Assembly: GCA_963277665.1 (NCBI GenBank)
Contig: OY728143.1
Coordinates: forward strand, 539,496,394-539,560,393
DNA: 64,000 nt
Source of the DNA: Viscum album
Taxonomy: Eukaryota > Streptophyta > Magnoliopsida > Santalales > Viscaceae
Direction: 5' to 3'
Part shown: piece by piece, positions 1-11,985 of the stretch
How positions within the stretch are numbered: the first letter of the stretch is position 1
How the letters are laid out: the number at the start of each line of letters is the position of its first letter
Position numbers and translations under genes: made by a program
Notes under the pieces: generated by a model
What the model saw: only the letters and a program-made list of their open reading frames with translations
Database searches by the model: none
What the model was told of the DNA's origin: nothing

Positions 1-2
1 CC

Positions 3-330
3 ATTAAATCAGATGAATCAAAATCAATGAGAAGCTTAGTGGGTGGCCCATGTCTAAATTTGGGAACATTGTCTAGGTATGGAATTAATGGATACCCATT
101 TCAAACAAAAGATTGGAACAAAAAAATAGTGGTCCTGAATATTAGTGTGTCAATGATTTCCAAAGGAATGTTATTTTCAAATAAAAAAGTCCTAAAACCA
201 ATATCTTCATCAATCACATATTATGGATTCATTAATGAAAAATGGTAGGTTTATTACATTATGTTTAATGTTCTGGTGTTTATGTGTAAATGGTTTATTG
301 GTAACATCATTGTATAACAATATAAATTTA
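3..330 (+). pseudogene. TNP2-type CACTA transposase, C-terminal DUF4216 remnant
   Basis: The frame is open from the window edge to a TAG at 246-248 and the similarity continues in frame beyond it. Seen: a GGP motif, then YGINGYPFQTKDWN (family pattern: INGY-F-TK-RD), a position matching the QNSGV block (NISVS), then YYGFINEKW (family YYG-I-EIWEL), and after the stop FNVLVFMCKWF (family VPVFKCKWV). These blocks appear in the order and spacing of DUF4216, which follows Transposase_21 and DUF4218 in TNP2 transposases; the catalytic part would lie to the left of the window. The protein would have cut and rejoined CACTA ends in the nucleus. This copy is broken by stops and not functional. Confidence 0.72.
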
Positions 331-3300
331 TAATTACAGTTGCTAATCTGATGAAATTGTATTACACAAATATTAATTTTATCATGGAAAAACATGAATA
401 AAAAACATTCTATATTCTAGATAAACATGATATTCCTTGAGCATGTTTTTTACATGGAATAAAATAGAACATCAGTGATGATATACTTGACGAAGATGCT
501 TATTTTTTGAGATACATACATTCATGAAATGATTGACTAAAAATATTGATGAACACAATGAAAACATGGTTTGTGCTATAGGGAATGATCAAGATAAAGG
601 TGTTTTGGAAATCAATTATTAGTAAATTCCTAATATTACTGGTAACATATGTTTAATTATGGTTAAATTTTTAAAATTTCATATGTTTGATAATTTAATT
701 TTATTTTATTTTTAAAAACAATTATTATAAGTTAAATTGATTGTTTTATATTTGTTTAATACTGTATATTTTTCAATATTTACCAATATTTAAGATATCT
801 ATGAATTGATTTTATTGTTTTTTTTTATTTTTATGTAAAAATGATTTATAATGTTAGTGATTTTTTACAATGTCAGTTAATCTCTTATGAATATTCTTTA
901 ATTTATATTCATTTATTTCATTTAATCTATTATTTATATTATTATTATTGAAGATAATTATATCAAATTCGAATAAAAATGTGTTATATTTGGTTTAATT
1001 TTTTTTTGATAATTGGTATTATTTATTCACAATTCTATATTATTGTTGGTATTGTATATTCATTTATAATGTAGTGTTTCATTTATTTATAATATAATGA
1101 CATATCAATACTCTGATCAAACACATATTTCTATAGGTGATCATACTCATACCATATAGGAGGAACATACATATACTCTTCAGGATGAGCCTCCCCATCC
1201 TTCTTTACATGAGACATAAATAACCATATTTGAAGAAAAGACTTCCATGGTTGGTAAAATTAGCACGACATGTTTACCAATATTATCAGTTAAAATTTTC
1301 TAGGAACAAAGTTTTCAGGTATCCATAGATGATAATAACATTCAGAATGGTCCAAATTGAAAATAGTTCAAAAATTTTGTATTCGTAAAGGCCACATGGA
1401 ATGATAGTATTTGGTTTTATAATTTGTTAAATGTTGAAAAAAATCAATATAAATATTATGGGTGACTATTTTGGTAATCAGTTTTGTTATTATTTTACAT
1501 CTATTTAAATGGTTATAGTGTCATCTGTTTTTATCCTTCATATCATATGACATTTGATATATCAAACATTGGAGGTGTTTAGAATAAATTTTTACCATTT
1601 TAAGTTAGGGGATAAAAGGACTTTAATTCATCCATAAAATAACATTACATTTTTGGAAATAGAAAAATTGATAATACATGTGACAAATATCCATTTACAG
1701 ATGATGATTCATCAAATCAATTTTTCTAATGTAGATGAAAAGATGAATTTTCTGTAAGTTCAATGTTACCTTTTTAGATGTTTTTTACTATTAATGACCA
1801 TGTTATTTATATCTTTATTCTTAATTACTATTTTATTTCAACCAAAGAAATATTATTAAAAGATTCATGAAATAAATTAATACCCTAATAAATTAACTCT
1901 GCGAGGGAATATATTATTGGATGAACACATGATAGAAGAAAAATATAAAAATATGAGTAATGAGTCAACATGATCTAGAGAGGGTTATCTTCATTCCCCA
2001 TACTAAACATGAAAAATGTAAGACTGATTGACTGGGTAAAAAGGAAAATATCTTATTAAAGAGTCATGAGTTGTAGATGATAGGATTTTAAAATGATTAC
2101 TTATGTATTTAATTTTATTAATCTCATTATATATTGTGATTCATACCATATTTTTTTTTAAATTCCATAGATGATTATCTTGAGGAACAAAGAACATAGT
2201 GGGTCTTTAATGATGAGGGTAAAAAATAAATTTTAGATTCATCATTTGGAATGTGTGAATACTCAGTTAATGTATGAGGATACCCAACATGTGTATCAAT
2301 AAGAAATGTTTTTCCACATTCATAATCATTAACGAAAGATAATTTCTATAAAAACGTAGAATCTTTTGAATCCAAATTTCATTATATTCAAGTTATAAAG
2401 GATGATATGATCAAAGATTCTATACTTATGTTGTTATCAGAAATGCATGGAAATTTTCGCCCTATCATTCCAACACCTCCACCTATAACAAATGATCCCA
2501 ATTTTTTTTTATCAAACTCAAACATGTGTGTTTGAATTCCTCATTCCTTCTTATCATACACTAACACCTATTCCTCTATAGATTCCAAGATTATGTGAGT
2601 TATTTGTTAATGATAATCATCATATTGTATAATATGGGATGATATATTATATCAGTGATACCATTATTCAACACCAGTTTGATATAGAGTGCCATCCACT
2701 CACCATACATGATATTATAGATATTTAAAAAATTACCATGACCTATACATGAAGTGAGTAAATTTTGACAATGTATTGATAATTTTATAATTTTTCCATC
2801 TAGACTATTATTTCATTTTTACATAATGTTACGTATATATATTATATTTAAATGAATTTTTAGTAAATTTTTTTCCCATTAAATGTTTTTATATTTCTCT
2901 AATATTTTTATGAATACTTTAAATGTAATGAAATAACATATAGATATCATCAAATTAAATGTTCCATGACATCATATATTGATTCTACTGGTCTTGATCA
3001 ATATCCCAAATAATAAAAAAACTTATTAAGAGTATATGAAATCCTATTTGATGCTGCTATTTGTGGGAATGAAATGTATTAGACATTTTAAAAATTGATA
3101 GCATGAATCTTATAGCTGTAGACGAATTGGGAATCAATGTGATTAATGTTTTCTCCATCTATGTTGATTAATAGTGTTCTATTCCATTAATTTATCAACA
3201 ATTTTTAATTATGCATGATTGGAATAAGGTATCTATATTAAATTTGTCCATAGCATGATAATATAAATAAATATAGATTTTTTGACCCACAATATTTTTC

Positions 3301-3361
3301 ACTTATAGATTTGAAAATGAATTAAATTGAATGAATGATTTATATTTATGGTTGATTTCAG
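331..3361. other. AT-rich interior of CACTA remnant E, no recognisable gene
   Basis: About 3 kb of very AT-rich DNA with stops in all frames. Some short stretches read like worn exons separated by T-rich introns, but I could not assign a family. In CACTA elements with an Ulp1 gene this is where the second gene would lie, so this is probably its decayed 5' part. No tandem repeat or promoter stands out. Confidence 0.5.
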
Positions 3362-3600
3362 ATGAATGTCACCATTCAGTGATCGATGATTCCATATATT
3401 TAAAGGTATGAAATATTTTTTTATCACAATGTGTTATATAAAATCTACCATATAAACAACTAATATTAAATTTTATTTTAAATCAGTTACCAATGGATGT
3501 TAGTTGTTTTATCCAAGAGTGAAAAAATTATATTGGATATTCATTATTCATGGGGATGTGAAATAAAATTTAAAGAATGTATTGAAAACATTTGATTTTT
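3362..3600 (+). pseudogene. Ulp1/C48 cysteine protease-like remnant with a short intron
   Basis: An exon-like piece (3362-3405) ends AAAG/GTATG, and an 82-base T-rich intron (3406-3487) ends TTTTAAATCAG. Joining the two gives IPYI, a stop, SYQWMLVVL, then SEKIILD. The Ulp1/SUMO-protease family has the pattern IPYN..-HW-LVV-------LDS around its catalytic histidine; here the histidine position reads Q and a TAA sits two codons after IPY. The downstream Asp, Gln and Cys blocks are not recognisable. The splice join restoring a family motif is the strongest evidence. Many plant CACTA elements carry an Ulp1 gene beside TNP2, which fits the DUF4216 remnant at the left edge. Non-functional. Confidence 0.55.
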
Positions 3601-3845
3601 TATTTAAATAATTATTAGTGTTATATTTTCTAAATTTTATTTTTTTAATATTATTTTCAAATAAGTAATAGGATTTCATTAGATAAATGATAATAAAGAA
3701 GATCAAAATGAGGGTGAATATCAAGTTTTTGAATCCTAAGGTGAATAATCAGTTACATTTATTAAATTTTTGATATATTAATTAAAAATTCTATTTTGAA
3801 ATAAAATATCATTTAAATATAGTTAGAAAACTAAACTGTAATTTT

Positions 3846-5655
3846 TGTAAATTTCACTCTATTTTTAAAATTATAAAGAATTATTTCGAGACTACATGCT
3901 CTTACAACACTTGATTCCAAGGCCTAGTGATCCTGGAATGGAATTTTGATCTTTTTTCATGGTACATTGAGTAAATGTGTGAGTGGGTTTTGTTATTATT
4001 CAAATGGTTATCAGATCAAAAATATGAGGTCACTGTTTTATATGGAACACTAAGATTCTATTAGAAAAGAATTTACTTTGACAGAAAAGGGTCAGATAGA
4101 AAAGAATATTTTTAGACCTTTTAGAAAAAAAATTAAATTAAATTAAAAAATTATTTTATTTGTATTCCCAAATCAATTAGTGGAAACACAGGAACTCTGC
4201 AATGTGGATACGGGGTAATGACAAAGAAAATTAAAGTAATTGATTAATTTCTCGTTAACACGCATCACAATTATTCTTTAATGATGTGTAACAACGACAC
4301 TGTTCTATAAATAAAACAAAGTAATGATGGTACATGTCATATTAACAGGACCTCTTCGACATGTTTTATTTTAAATATTCTGATTCTTTGATATAATAAA
4401 AAATAAATTGTGAAGATTTCATTGAGGTACCATTATGGGATTTCCTTTCCAATGAATAATGAAAAACTCCATTGGGACATCATCAAAATTGATATACCTC
4501 AAAGAATTGAAAAGACCGTCTACCTATTGGACCGTCATGGAAGAATTGACACTTCCACAGATCTCAATTACATAGAGGTTTTATTTTTTATTCTTACGCA
4601 TCCATTATTACTAAATGAGAAATGTGGATCAACCAACTAATTGATTGATCTATGGGTATATCATTCATGTGGTATTGTACTCTTCTTAGGGTTCAATGCT
4701 GGTACAAATGTTATGTGGATTGAACATATTCTCCGAACCTCACCCCCCTCGGTTGTAAAACCACTATGGTTGAGAGCGTGGGATAACATGAACATGGATT
4801 GAGCCCCTCATCATGTGTACTCAATGTTAAAATATTTTCCAAGAATGTGGAAAGGCACATCCCAGACCATGACAGTAACAGTGACACCCTACGGATCCCG
4901 TAGGCTTAGACAGATCGAGAAGCGGACCACCAGAGCACCTCTGGTGTCTAGTAGAGGGGACATTTAGTGCATTGTGGTGGCAGAATTCCACGAACTACTG
5001 GTCATGGTGGTATAGATGAGTGGCACCGAATGACACTACTTTATAGGTGTCGGCCCATGTCTGCCCCACCTGGGCGAACTGGTGAGCCACGATCGCTCAA
5101 CCACATCATAGGGGAGGCAATGATAGGTGCTAGATGTGGCGCTAGGCATGTTCCATTTAGGGGTAGTGACCTACAACATTCAGGCGACTGTCAAAAGAAT
5201 AAGGGGACTATGCGGCAGCTTCTGTGTCCTGGGTACACACCACTAGACACATGGGTGACCAAGTTTCATTTGGTGGGTCGTGCCCCCAACAAGGGGGTTT
5301 AGCCTATCTGGCGACCCAATGGGATGGACTAGCACTGGTGGCCCGAACCATTGCTGAGTGGGAAAGAACTACACAGGTAGGCTTGAAATTTTCCCATTAG
5401 GTTGGACCTAATGAGTCTAGGTCAATGGGTGACATGGTGGGCCAAAGCCTCAGCAAAACTGAGCCGGGTCCAACATGGACCAATGGACCTGGCCCACTAG
5501 TGAGGTCAGACCAGAAATACCATGAGCCCAATGAGGTCAGGTCAGGTCAGTCAATTTCAATTGGTGTCTATTGGAACCTCTACTGGGGATGGATGGGTTG
5601 GTCTCACTGGGTCGTACGGGGCTCATATTCAATATTCCATTATTTAATAAAACCC
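3846..5655 (+). repeat. Element A 5' LTR, segment 1
   Basis: Colinear with 50588-51506 and then 62287 to about 63165. Good anchors are AATTATTTC at 3890 and 50631, CATGGTAC at 3959 and 50709, TTAACACG at 4254 and 50998, TGGATTGAACAT at 4717 and 51453, and the ACCCTA-GGATC block at 4887 and 62400. The first 0.95 kb is AT-rich and the rest (about 4860-5620) GC-richer. Open frames in the GC-rich part (for example 4967-5302) have no family signature and are taken as chance. The start is placed at a TG by alignment. The segment ends where F begins; the 3' LTR copy continues past this point without interruption. Confidence 0.75.
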
Positions 5656-5687
5656 CAATAACATATAAATGAACTGGAAACATATCA

Positions 5688-6005
5688 TTTACCAATGGTT
5701 TCTTACTATTGGTAAAGGCCAAAAAAGTCATGGTATAAACTATACTAATGGATTCCCAAACCATTGGTTGTGGAGACGTGGGGACAGGCATATCCCCACG
5801 GCTCCATGATAACCATTGGGATATGGGTGCTTAATGGATTATATTCCAACAGTTAAAGGAAACCATTGGTTTAAATGTTTACCAATGGATTAAAGACATT
5901 GTAAATATCAAAATCTAGTTATATACTAGCAATTTCCTAACCATTGGCAAAGGACATTAGCAATGGTTATCACAAACCATTGGAAAGTCGGGTATAGAAT
6001 CTATA
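5688..6005. repeat. Subterminal repeats of CACTA-like element F, left end
   Basis: Direct and inverted copies of the word ACCATTGG/CCAATGGT recur about ten times, for example TTACCAATGG near 5690, ACTATTGGTA near 5707, AACCATTGG near 5759 and 5811, and TACCAATGG near 5880. Subterminal repeats of this kind bind the element-encoded protein in En/Spm-like transposons. At the right end the same word appears as ACGGTTGGTA, so many left copies look like CG-to-CA decay of ACCGTTGG. Confidence 0.6.
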
Positions 6006-6009
6006 CATA

Positions 6010-6598
6010 TGGTTTCATGTAAACCTTCTGAATATGATTTCTTTTCAAAAATATTCCAACACCTGTAAATTTTTGTCATAGATTTTATGAAATTGCATCA
6101 GTTGTAGGCCTACCTACCCTATGTGCACTGGCAACAATGAACCTCCACCAGTTCTCAATACACAAACAAATGAAATTCTGTATTTTATTACTGAATACAT
6201 AAAAAAAATTAAAATAAAATTCATAAGGTAATTACAGCAATAATACTAATACAATATTTATACCCATCAAACATTAACACATAATTCGTATGTTAATTAA
6301 TTACATGACGAATTAAATTCAGAATTCAGAGTAACTACCTTATGCAATACAAAATTATGAATTGAATACATAGAATACTGAATTCTCTATTACACTTAAA
6401 GAATTGTATTTATAATTCAGAAGGTAATAACCCCTATATTAGAAAATAATTATTCAGTTTTTGAATATGGCATTGTTTTTCACAGGTATGGGTGAATTCA
6501 GATGAGATGTGAATATTGGGACAATGTGTTATGCCCTGTTTTATTAAGGTGTAGTGTTACATGTGGTAGATTCTCTAATGATTAATTCATATACAAGG
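6010..6598. other. AT-rich interior of element F
   Basis: No gene is recognisable. The stretch 6170-6510 repeats the word GAATTCAG/CTGAATTC and near-copies in both orientations, which may be further worn subterminal repeats. Confidence 0.4.
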
Positions 6599-7243
6599 TG
6601 GTAGGGGGACTCTATGTGGGTGGGGGCCCAGGGTTGGGTGCTGTCTAGGGGGTGTGGGCTTTCCAGGGGGTTGGGGGGTGTCCAGGGGGTAGGGTGTCCA
6701 AGTGGTGGGGGGTATCTAGGCGTGGGGGAAATCGAGTGTCTAGGTGGGTGGGGTCCATGGGGTTTTCTAGGTGGTTTATGGGATTTCCAAGGGGGTGGTG
6801 GTGTGCAGGGGGTGGAGGCTATCCAGTGGTGGGGGAGGTCCATGGTGATGTGGATGTCTAGAGGTGGGGGTTTTCTAGTGTGTTGGGGGATGTCCAATGG
6901 GGTAGGGGTTGTCTATGGGGTAGGGGTGTCTAGGGAGGTGGGTATATCTAGTGGTGGGGGATATCCATGGGGATAGGGTTTTTCAGGGGTGGGTGGACAT
7001 CCAGGTGGTAGGGTGGTGTCTAGGGGGGCTTTCCATGAAGGCAGGGGTGTCCAGGTGGGTGTGGGTGTCCTGGTGGTGGGGTTGTGTCCAAGGGGTGGGG
7101 GTCTTCCCAGGGTGTTGGGGGTGTTGTCCAGAGGGGTTGGGTATGTCAAGGGGGTGAGGGTGTCTGGAGGTGTTGTGGACTGTCCAGGGGTGTCATTGGA
7201 GGGGGGGAGGGTGGGCGGGGGTTGTCTATGGGGTTTGGGAATT
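6599..7243 (+). repeat. Guanine-rich minisatellite array, left part (plus strand G-rich)
   Basis: A degenerate tandem array of roughly 18-22 base units of the form GTGTCCA-GGGGGT-GGGG with variants TCTAG, TCCAAG and TCCAGG. Long open frames on both strands here are a by-product of the repeat and have no family signature. The array is cut by element D at the TCAAA target and resumes at 17360 in the same orientation. Confidence 0.85.
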
Positions 7244-7248
7244 TCAAA

Positions 7249-10200
7249 TGTAATGCCCCGACCCATGTTACCCAGAGTCGGTTCATTATTTCATAACATT
7301 GGAATTATCACAAAGGATTAAGTCTCGAAAGACCGATTAGTTTAGTAGCCTTGGAAACACTAGATACATTCATAAATGTTACATTACATCATAAAGTGAA
7401 AAACTACAATAACATAGTCTCCATTTTCCACACTTATATCCCCTTCTCACTATCCCTGCAGGTCATTCATAAAATACATCTTCACATCCTCGAAATTATT
7501 AGAACATTGGAAGGGGTGAGCTCAGATGGTCAGTAAGGATAACAATATTTCGGAAGCTTTTATAAATAAACATTAACATTTAAGGGAATTTATAACTAAC
7601 ACAAAAGCCTTTTTAAACATTAACATCAGCATAATATGGAAAAAATAAAATTAAATAATTCCATTTACTTACTCACATAGATATTCTACTAGTCGAATAA
7701 TCACATGCAACATCAATAACCACTTTCATAATTATGGAATGCATAATGCCAGACTATCATAACCACATAGCCAAGGCCTCATGCCAAGACTAAAAATAAG
7801 ATTTTTTCAATGCCTCGTGCCAAGACATTAGTTTGTCTAATGAGACCTACCGATGAATTTTTTTTAGAATATAATTACGTTTAAAATTGCTCAATTATAC
7901 TCCAGTGTTTTTTCTGAAAACATTATGCATGCTTCTGAAATCAAAATAACTAATTCTGGGACTTCTTGACTAATTACAAGACATGATGGGTCCACACCCA
8001 ATCCCTTTCTAACTACCACACTCAAGAGTCAGATTTTTTGAAAACATTTTTAAGTGTGCGTTAAATACGTAAACATTTTCACTAGATTTTCATACATTTG
8101 AGATAAATATATCTATCATTTTTTTAAATCATTTAAAAAAAGTTATGGCTTGGAGAGCAAGCCGAAACTCAATTAATGGCCTTGGAGGTGAAGTAGTCAT
8201 TGTCGCCGCATACGTACGACAAAAAACATTCCTTTTTTGTCCTTTATTAAAATGCTTTGTATAAAAAGATATATTTTGAATAAAAGTAAATGTCAAAGGG
8301 TTTTATACACCGTATAATGAAAAGTTGTGTACAAAACCAAATATGCCTCAGTGAAAGGAGATTGAGACGAAGTCCTTACAAAGATCATTTTTAAATAAAA
8401 TATATCAATTATGTGTATTCACTATATGTACTCATAAAGAAATTATAAATTCAATATAGTACATAATATTATCATGACATAATTTGAATGTAGGAGATTA
8501 ACCCAATGAATGGAAATTGGTTTAAGAAGTTCCCTTACCTCGTGTCTGACTTGACTCGATCGTTCTTTAAACTCCTGAATAATAAAATAAAGTTAATTTA
8601 TATATTCTTAATAACCTTTTTCGTGTTCATTATTCCTTTTATATTACTTATTACCATGTTATTAACATTATGTAATTATTTATGTTAATGACTGTCATTT
8701 TGTCGATCTTTGGTACTTGAGTCAAAAATAAACATCTTATAATTACAAGTTATTCATGTGGTGAAATATCCATTGTATCCAGAATTATATTCATGATTTA
8801 GATATCATATATATCATATATATCCATTATATACATTTATTCATAATATTATGTAACATTTAGTGGTAAGAAATGAAATTCACCGTTCATGGAGACGGTA
8901 AGCTATACGTGCGCATGAACGCTACTTTCATTTTTATTTTATATTTAATGGAATGAAATCATAATGAAATAAAGTTATATTATAGTTCCAGTATTATATC
9001 ATAAATAATATCATTTAACCAATCCTTTATACATCCCACATATGGCATTAACAATTCAAATCACTTTGAGGGGGCGGTAGTCTGCACTTCCTAGAACGAA
9101 CATATTGCGTTTACCCATAATTGAAACCATAAAGGTATTCCATAAATGAAAAATACAGAAGCTTAAGTAAAACATAAACATATTATATATCATATATAAA
9201 TTTAGTGACATAATAATGGCCACCTATGAAGGTGTTATATGAGTGTTGAACAATCATTGTTTCGTGAGGCAGAAATTCACCATCCGCAAAAACAGTATGT
9301 ACTTTAACCATTAAATGCAGGTGTGTGTAAGTGTAGCTCAAATCATTATTATAAAAAAATATTAGTATATTTAGGATACTGGTGTTGTTACAAAATAAAT
9401 GAATAAAAATAGTTTAGGGGGCTGGAGAATCAAAATAAAACATAAGAACACAAGAGAAAACACTACCTTTAAAACGGGTAACTCTTTTTGATCTGAGTTC
9501 AATGCCTTCCTTGGGAAGACTTCTGCCCAATGTAAGGCTTCTATGAGTAATAGTGGGATTTTGAGAGAAAAAATTGGAAGGGGTTGGCCGTGAAAAATGC
9601 TGTAGAGGTGTGGGTAAGGTGGTAGATGTTGGGGCCTTTCATAAGAGGAGAGGAGGGGCACTCTTGGAATGTTACAAATGGTTACTTTATTATAAAATGC
9701 TTTTCATATTTAAAAGGACCGAAAATTATATATTTCGAGGATAAGGTGATAAGAGTTCTAAATCCAACCATCTAATAGGTTTTTGACATGTGGAGGTCTT
9801 AGATTTTACATTATCTTTTCATTTCATTTAAATCGTTAAATAATGAGGTAATCGCTGCAACATCATGGGGTCATAAGTAATATAATTTATTTAATGTCTA
9901 AAAATTATAAAAAATATATCATGATGTAGGAAATCTTTTTATATTTATAATTAATATTTATAGTCAACATAGGACTTGTTTAACCTCATTTAAAAATTGT
10001 ATTAGTAAAACAACTCATGTTTGTGACATTTTTATTTTAATAAAAAGTTTTTAATGTCATTTTCCTACCAAAGTGGCTCCATGGAGTCCCCATGATGACC
10101 CATGGATTGTATTGGTAAGACCTGACTCATCCAATAGGGTTATGTCAAGTGTAATGGTATTTTAATATTTTTATAATATCATTTTTACCTTAAATTTCAC

Positions 10201-10998
10201 TAATTACCTTTAATCGCGATTAATAAAACATAAAAGTTACTATTCACCAAAAAAATTATTTTAATCCCATTGAACAACATTTTACATCCTAATTACAACC
10301 ATGTATGTCAGATTTTTGAAACTAAATTCATAGAAGTGGTAATGTTTCATTTAAACGAAAAATCAGTTTTTTAACTACCACTTAGTGGTTTGACTATTCA
10401 TCAAAAATTGATGTTTTTCAGAACAATGCCAAAATTTCACCCTAAGCTATAATTGATATTCTGAATTCAAAAATGATGTCTATTTTACAAAATTCGAAAC
10501 AAATAAGTTTCATTAATTAATTTTATAATTAATTCTTGTAGTCACAACAAATAGCGTGTTTTTAAGAAACAATATATATCAAAAGATTGACAATTGTTTA
10601 TGTTAAATTTCAAAGTGAAATTAATTCTAATGACCACCATTGGATAAAATGGTAAAAATATATTCTAATTAAACATTAAAACCACTAAATAGTTTAATTT
10701 ATCACTATAAATTATTTTGATTAAAAAATTTGTTTTTATTTATTCTTCAATATTCATAAAAAATTGGAGGTTCTCAGAAAAATAAAAAAAAATTCAACAT
10801 AAGCTAATTTCGATATTCCGAATCCAAAAATGAAGTCCATTTGGAAATATAAAATATATATAATTTTAAATAGTAGGCATTACTATTCATAATGGCAATT
10901 TTTATTGGTCACGGTGTGTTAGAATCTCGAACATGCGTACAATGCAAGCTATTGCGTTATTGAAAGAGAAGCGTATCATGGAATCTTGGGGTGTCACA
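7249..10998 (-). repeat. Element D 3' LTR (3750 bp)
   Basis: On the element's own strand it starts TGTGACACCCC and ends GGGGCATTACA. It is nearly colinear with 13611-17354 over its full length, for example the shared 45-base AT-rich blocks near 10200 and 16560. The start is fixed by the purine tract at 10999-11011 and the end by the TCAAA duplication. Open frames within (for example 8506-8688, 9371-9661, 10902-11156) have no family signature. Confidence 0.92.
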
Positions 10999-11011
10999 TT
11001 CTCCCCTCTTT
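10999..11011 (-). promoter_or_regulatory. Polypurine tract of element D
   Basis: The minus strand reads AAAGAGGGGAGAA directly before the 3' LTR start, the position and composition of a plus-strand primer for reverse transcription. Confidence 0.8.
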
Positions 11012-11985
11012 CAATAAATTTCATCCACGCAATTTGAAAATTTTCCTTGAAAATAAAATGTTGAATATAGAAAATACCTTTGTGGAAAACCCACATCGGA
11101 TATAAGGATAATAAAAATATAACTTTAAAAGAATGAAAGATAAGTACAAAGGTCACCCGAGTTAGCCCATACTAGGATTCTATGAAAATATGGGTATGGA
11201 AGAAAATCAAACCTTCAAGGTCTGACAGAGAGTTGTAGAAAACAGGATTAGGAGAAATTTAAGAACATGAATATCACAAACCTGTGCTTGGTTAAACGGT
11301 CATTAAATCCCTAGTTGGAAAAGTTAACTGGGAATGTTTTTGTTTTAAGTTACCTTTTATAAAGTTGAGAAATTTATTTAGGAGATTTACTAAAAACGTA
11401 AGGAAATATAATTACTTGTCATGTGGAATTTCATTCTTTAATAAATTTTTACCAGAAACCCATCATTCACTCCAAAAGGTAATAGAACTCAAAAATATTC
11501 TATATATCCTAATTGTATAAGGTTCCAAATATTAACACATAACATTTAGATTAGGAAAAATGTTTTGTAATAACCAGGGACTTACTGTAGGCTAGTGGTA
11601 GGTAATAAAGGCATGTCACACTATGGTTGTGGGTTCGATTCCTGTAGCTTTGTCTGACGCGAAGGGTTATCCCCCGACCTATAGGTTATCCTTTTCCTAA
11701 AACTATAGTATTATATTATTCCAAAAATAATCAAAAAAATGTTTTAACATTAAATAATACTATAAAAGGTTATACTTAATCCATTCCAACCTTTATATTT
11801 ATCCAAAATACCTCTATCCAGACTTTCTCTAAAAGGTCTCTAAATTCCAAAATCAATTGTAACATCAGATTCCCAAAACAAGGTAATGTTTCTGTTATTG
11901 TCACATACTAAAAATATGATTACGTTCGTCATATTAAAACCTTAATGAAAACAACAAGTATTGTAGTACAATCCCTATATATATC
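11012..11985. other. Element D interior downstream of gag, no pol
   Basis: AT-rich, non-coding on both strands. The place where RT, RNase H and integrase would stand is under 1 kb and contains none of their motifs. A tRNA-like SINE candidate lies within it. Confidence 0.6.
11576..11705 (+). mobile_element. Candidate tRNA-derived SINE
   Basis: GTAGGCTAGTGGTAGG (about 11587-11602) resembles a Pol III A box, and GGGTTCGATTCC (about 11632-11643) is an almost ideal B box, spaced about 44 bases as in tRNA-related SINEs. The segment does not fold as a complete tRNA and is followed by a tRNA-unrelated part with a repeated GGTTATCC. Its orientation is opposite to gag of D. Ends and target duplication are not clear. 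Confidence 0.5.

Larger units (their letters stand above)
1..3845 (+). mobile_element. CACTA (En/Spm) transposon remnant E, left end outside window
   Basis: AT-rich, heavily decayed DNA that begins inside a transposase gene and later shows an Ulp1-like segment, both on the plus strand. In plants, TNP2-type transposases with a C-terminal DUF4216 are typical of CACTA transposons, and many such elements also encode an Ulp1 (C48) protease downstream; this order matches. No terminal inverted repeat is visible: the left end lies off the window and the right side is replaced at about 3846 by the LTR of element A. Whether E resumes to the right of A cannot be seen, because A continues past 64000. The call rests on the two protein remnants. 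Confidence 0.6.

Noticed and set aside
4967..5302. 111-codon open frame
   Set aside because: Lies in the GC-rich part of A's LTR; the 3' LTR copy (about 62480-62900) does not keep the frame, and no domain is visible.
6544..7321. Several long open frames on both strands
   Set aside because: They are low-complexity Gly/Trp/Val or Pro/Thr translations of the guanine-rich array; no family signature.
11580..11660. Possible tRNA gene
   Set aside because: A and B boxes are present but no acceptor stem or anticodon loop can be folded, and A-to-B spacing and flanks suit a SINE better.
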